Source: Shinella sumterensis (GTDB taxonomy: Bacteria; Pseudomonadota; Alphaproteobacteria; Rhizobiales; Rhizobiaceae). Taken from it: a stretch of 64,000 nucleotides of DNA. The notes beneath the pieces are model-generated. The model was not told where the DNA came from, did no database searches, and saw nothing but the letters and a program-made list of their open reading frames with translations. The position numbers and the translations under genes were made by a program. Shown here in pieces: positions 62,598 through 64,000 of this stretch (its first letter is position 1; each line of letters begins with the position of its first letter). Location: NCBI RefSeq assembly GCF_004514425.2, contig NZ_MYFN02000004.1, forward strand, positions 124,001-188,000, written 5' to 3'.

Positions 62598-62612
62598 TTA
62601 CGCAAACGTAAA
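62598..62612. promoter_or_regulatory. Dyad TTACG-N4-CGTAA upstream of the DUF2147 gene
   Basis: TTACGCAAACGTAAA; on the minus strand TTTACGTTTGCGTAA. Similar in sequence and layout to the site before ETF-QO (TTGACGTTTACGT). 36 bases upstream of the start, over the likely promoter. Confidence 0.45.
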
Positions 62613-62791
62613 GGTAAATATGCGTGAAACGCGAATCCCGCGCGGTGGAAAAGGGGCGGAGCGACCGTAAAATCGTGGTCCGGAAATTTGCCGCCGTTCG
62701 CTGTGGTTAGCGAAGCGTTGAAATCGTCGTTTGAACAATCGGTAAATTTTGAAGCAAATCCGCCGGATTTCAGAGGGTCCGATGTTTAACG

Positions 62792-62822
62792 AAAATCCAA
62801 TTTTACCAAGCGTTTGGATTTT
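62792..62822. repeat. Inverted repeat AAAATCCAA-N13-TTGGATTTT
   Basis: Perfect 9-base arms (62792-62800 and 62814-62822) in an AT-rich patch unlike the surrounding DNA. Could be an operator, or a weak hairpin at the promoter of the Sel1 gene. Confidence 0.6.
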
Positions 62823-63027
62823 GTTCGTCTCAAATTAAGCATGCCTTTTAAGCGCATTTTGAAGGCCCCGCGGCATAGTGGAGCCATAAGACGAGCACGG
62901 GATAACCGGCCGGCAAAACTCTCGGGGAAGACCAAGGCCGCGCAGACGGCAGGCGCCACGAGAGGCCCGAAAGGGCAGGTAAAACAGGACAAAAGAACAG
63001 AAAACCAGTCAGACAGGGACTATCGAA

Positions 63028-63297
63028 ATGGCACGCTTTGATTTTCAGAACACCGAAACGGCCGCCATGACTGGCGGTGACAACCGCGCCGAAACCTTCT
63101 GCGACATGGGCCTGATGTATGCGACGGGTCGCGGTTGCGATATCGATGTCGTCCAGGCGCACAAATGGCTCAACATCGCCGCGATCAAGGGCTGCGACCG
63201 CGCCGCCGAACTGCGTGCCGATCTTGCCGCGACAATGACGAAGACCGACCTCGCGCTCGCGCTGCGCGCCGCCCGCGAGTGGATGACGCTGCATTGA
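63028..63297 (+). CDS. Small Sel1-repeat protein (one repeat unit)
   Basis: 89 residues. The segment AETFCDMGLMYATGRGCDIDVVQAHKWLNIAAIKGCDRAAELRADL is a single Sel1/TPR-like unit, versus many in usual family members. No signal peptide, so cytoplasmic. AGGGA precedes ATG 63028 by nine bases. Role unknown; such short units may act as protein-protein adaptors. Confidence 0.8.
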   Translation: MARFDFQNTETAAMTGGDNRAETFCDMGLMYATGRGCDIDVVQAHKWLNIAAIKGCDRAAELRADLAATMTKTDLALALRAAREWMTLH

Positions 63298-63303
63298 GTG
63301 AAG

Positions 63304-64000
<697 letters not shown>

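Larger units (their letters stand above)
62563..63027. other. Intergenic region between the DUF2147 and Sel1 genes
   Basis: 465 bases without a supported gene. It holds the dyad at 62598, the AT-rich inverted repeat at 62792-62822 and a likely promoter beside it, then a leader of roughly 180 bases ahead of the Sel1 gene. A 75-codon basic frame (62814-63041) overlaps the Sel1 start and looks non-coding. Confidence 0.5.

Noticed and set aside
62814-63041. A 75-codon basic frame upstream of the Sel1 gene
   Set aside because: It overlaps the Sel1 start, has no ribosome site and a composition expected of leader RNA.

Overview
The window reads as a stretch of chromosome from an alphaproteobacterium of the Rhizobiaceae (Rhizobium / Agrobacterium / Sinorhizobium / Shinella type). 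The evidence is high GC, GC-rich intergenic palindromes, and the gene order feuN-feuP-feuQ, ccmI-ccmE-ccmF-ccmH, degP, two-component pair, glnE, pleC, pepN, which from memory matches chromosomes of this family. I cannot name the species. No tRNA, rRNA, CRISPR array or transposase was seen.

Region 1 (1-15208) is a nearly complete structural cluster of the RcGTA type (gene transfer agent, or the domesticated phage it derives from). In order it holds large terminase, a GH19-like lysin, portal, gp3.5-like membrane protein, prohead protease, HK97 capsid, adaptor, stopper, tail terminator, tail tube, two tail-assembly chaperones, a very short tape measure, distal tail, hub, NlpC/P60 peptidase, the giant baseplate protein, and a small holin-like membrane protein. 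The small terminase is not visible; it may lie outside the window. GC-rich palindromes and an opposed array of 7-base repeats sit between genes inside the operon.

Region 2 (15209-31598) is core: the FeuN/FeuP/FeuQ signalling module, a lipoprotein, System I cytochrome c maturation (ccmIEFH), periplasmic protease DegP with a second two-component pair, GlnE (nitrogen control) and the cell-cycle kinase PleC, which has a CtrA-like box upstream.

Region 3 (31599-44314) mixes regulators, enzymes and transporters: a YafY-type regulator divergent from a VOC protein, PepN, a DMT exporter, an MFS transporter, uracil-DNA glycosylase, an Hsp70-like protein, an SDR and ETF-QO. Between the MFS and UDG genes lies the most unusual stretch (38262-38856). 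It holds a tiny ORF whose Shine-Dalgarno is perfectly complementary to a site 116 bases downstream, with several hairpins in between, followed by two convergent small genes.

Region 4 (44315-64000) has an L,D-transpeptidase behind a full CtrA consensus, a betaine/choline-type binding protein and permease with no ATPase gene, DoxX, a quinone-reductase/HxlR pair, an MFS transporter, a lipid kinase and divergent polyamine-catabolism genes. These are followed by a four-gene GtrA / GT2 / GT39 / ChbG(NaxD-like) operon predicted to put a deacetylated hexosamine on a surface glycolipid. The end holds AMP nucleosidase behind a PHO-box-like site, YnfA, two small membrane proteins, a GST, a DUF2147 protein, a one-unit Sel1 protein and the 3' part of a HisC-like aminotransferase that runs off the window.
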